A DNA stretch of 7,787 bases from Alphaproteobacteria bacterium (GTDB lineage Bacteria; Pseudomonadota; Alphaproteobacteria; Puniceispirillales; Puniceispirillaceae). Of this stretch, positions 7,303-7,787 are shown one piece after another. The stretch lies in assembly GCA_011522945.1 (NCBI GenBank), contig WTHY01000125.1, positions 1-7,787 on the forward strand, in the 5' to 3' direction. Below the pieces are notes generated by a model. The model was given only the letters and a program-made list of their open reading frames with translations. It was not told the origin of the DNA and ran no database searches. The position numbers were made by a program, and so were the translations under genes. Numbering within the stretch: the stretch's first letter is position 1; each line of letters begins with the position of its first letter.

Positions 7303-7342
7303 TTTACAGTGCTTTTGCTGCGCTTTGCAAGATTTTTACAAA
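7303..7342. promoter_or_regulatory. Helically phased TTT(A/G)C motif series, candidate ScfR operator
   Basis: TTTACAGT (7303), TTTGCTGC (7314), TTTGCAAG (7324) and TTTACAAA (7335) start 11, 10 and 11 bp apart, on one face of the helix. From memory, ScfR-family regulators such as RamB and PccR bind TTTGCAAA-type repeats. The adjacent XRE/ScfR gene makes this a plausible self-controlled operator that also serves the divergent transporter gene. Binding is not shown. Confidence 0.45.
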
Positions 7343-7385
7343 AAATCTATTCGGGCAGAAGAATCACCTTTGCTTTTCTTTATCC

Positions 7386-7414
7386 CTAATTCAGAAACAA
7401 TATATTGCTAATTC
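7386..7414. repeat. CTAATTC direct repeat in the transporter leader
   Basis: CTAATTC occurs at 7386-7392 and 7408-7414, with starts 22 bp apart. A related GCTAAT follows at 7434-7439. It lies in the AT-rich stretch upstream of the plus-strand gene, where promoter elements are expected. I cannot fix -35/-10 boxes with confidence. Confidence 0.25.
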
Positions 7415-7487
7415 GGCAATGGAAAATGACATAGCTAATGATAGGGGTCGCCAAGCTTCGAAAAATAAGCAGCGGCTCCGAGACATA

Positions 7488-7493
7488 GGGAGG
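7488..7493 (+). promoter_or_regulatory. Ribosome binding site of the solute-binding protein gene
   Basis: GGGAGG, 4 nt before the ATG at 7498. It decides this start over the in-frame and out-of-frame ATGs upstream. Confidence 0.75.
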
Positions 7494-7497
7494 TTTC

Positions 7498-7787
7498 ATG
7501 TCACAATTTACACCAACTCGTCGTGGGTTATTGAAGTCAGGTGCTGTTCTTGGTGCCGGCCTTGCAATGCCAACGATTTTTTCAAGCCCAGCACAGGCTT
7601 ACAGAAATGAGCCAAAAGGTTCAACTGTAACACTGGGCTTTAACGTTCCACAAACTGGCCCTTACGCTGATGAGGGCGCAGATGAGCTTCGTGCATATTT
7701 GCTAGCTGTTGATCACCTGAATGGTGAAGGCGATGGCGGCATGATGAACACATTCTCATCAAAGGCGCTTAAGGGTAATGGTATCCT
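7498..7787 (+). CDS. Branched-chain amino acid-type ABC solute-binding protein, Tat-exported (partial)
   Basis: Periplasmic ligand-binding protein of an ABC importer; the first 96 codons are present and the gene continues past the right edge. The N-terminus is a twin-arginine (Tat) signal: TRRGLLKSG (residues 7-15), a hydrophobic stretch, and an AQA cleavage site at about residue 34. The mature start VTLGFNVPQTGPYADEGADE and the helix with AVDHLNG match the first strand and ligand-binding loop of the Peripla_BP_6 (LivJ/UrtA-like) family. The segment KALKGNGIL near the edge is typical of a subgroup common in alphaproteobacteria. The ligand (amino acid, urea or another small molecule) cannot be told from this fragment. 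Genes for the permeases and ATPases are probably just beyond the window. It is divergent from the XRE/ScfR-type regulator, which may control it. Confidence 0.88.
   Translation, partial: MSQFTPTRRGLLKSGAVLGAGLAMPTIFSSPAQAYRNEPKGSTVTLGFNVPQTGPYADEGADELRAYLLAVDHLNGEGDGGMMNTFSSKALKGNGI

Noticed and set aside
7400..7440. TTGCTA ... TAGCTAAT as a promoter for the plus-strand gene
   Set aside because: The boxes are weak matches and several alternatives exist in this AT-rich stretch; no single choice can be defended.
7419..7610. Plus-strand frame overlapping the start of the solute-binding protein
   Set aside because: It is out of frame with the strong Tat-signal protein and has no ribosome site of its own.

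Overview
The window reads as a moderate-GC alphaproteobacterial chromosome segment, possibly from a marine lineage such as SAR116. This rests on the ScfR-type regulator, the Tat-exported periplasmic binding protein and the overall protein style, and is inference. No mobile element, CRISPR array, tRNA or rRNA is visible. Nearly all genes lie on the minus strand; one gene at the right edge is on the plus strand.

Left (1-1696, minus): the start of a YnjC-type ABC permease, cut by the window edge, preceded by its solute-binding partner YnjB. These are two components of the YnjBCD importer, predicted to carry thiamine or a related solute. About 500 bases of non-coding sequence with short inverted repeats (1799-2299) follow.

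Centre (2300-7237, minus, transcribed right to left): a tight sensory cluster. In order of transcription it has an XRE/ScfR-type regulator, a stand-alone receiver-domain response regulator, a small two-helix membrane protein and a 918-aa CbrA/CrbS-type histidine kinase whose sensor half is a sodium:solute symporter. The last three genes overlap by 1 and 4 bases, so translation is probably coupled. The regulator lies 89 nt upstream on the same strand.

The most notable point is that the regulator carries, between its DNA-binding and ScfR parts, a helical hairpin resembling a histidine-kinase DHp domain, with the histidine retained. Nine of 17 positions match the H-box region of the kinase in the same cluster. 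A receiver with no output domain beside a transcription factor with a DHp-like hairpin suggests signal flow from kinase to receiver to regulator. The families involved point to sensing of short-chain carboxylates or acyl-CoA, but this is inference.

Right (7238-7787): a divergent control region with direct and inverted repeats and a helically phased series of TTT(A/G)C motifs. It separates the regulator from a plus-strand, Tat-exported, branched-chain-amino-acid-type ABC solute-binding protein that is cut by the window end. The regulator plausibly controls both itself and this importer.
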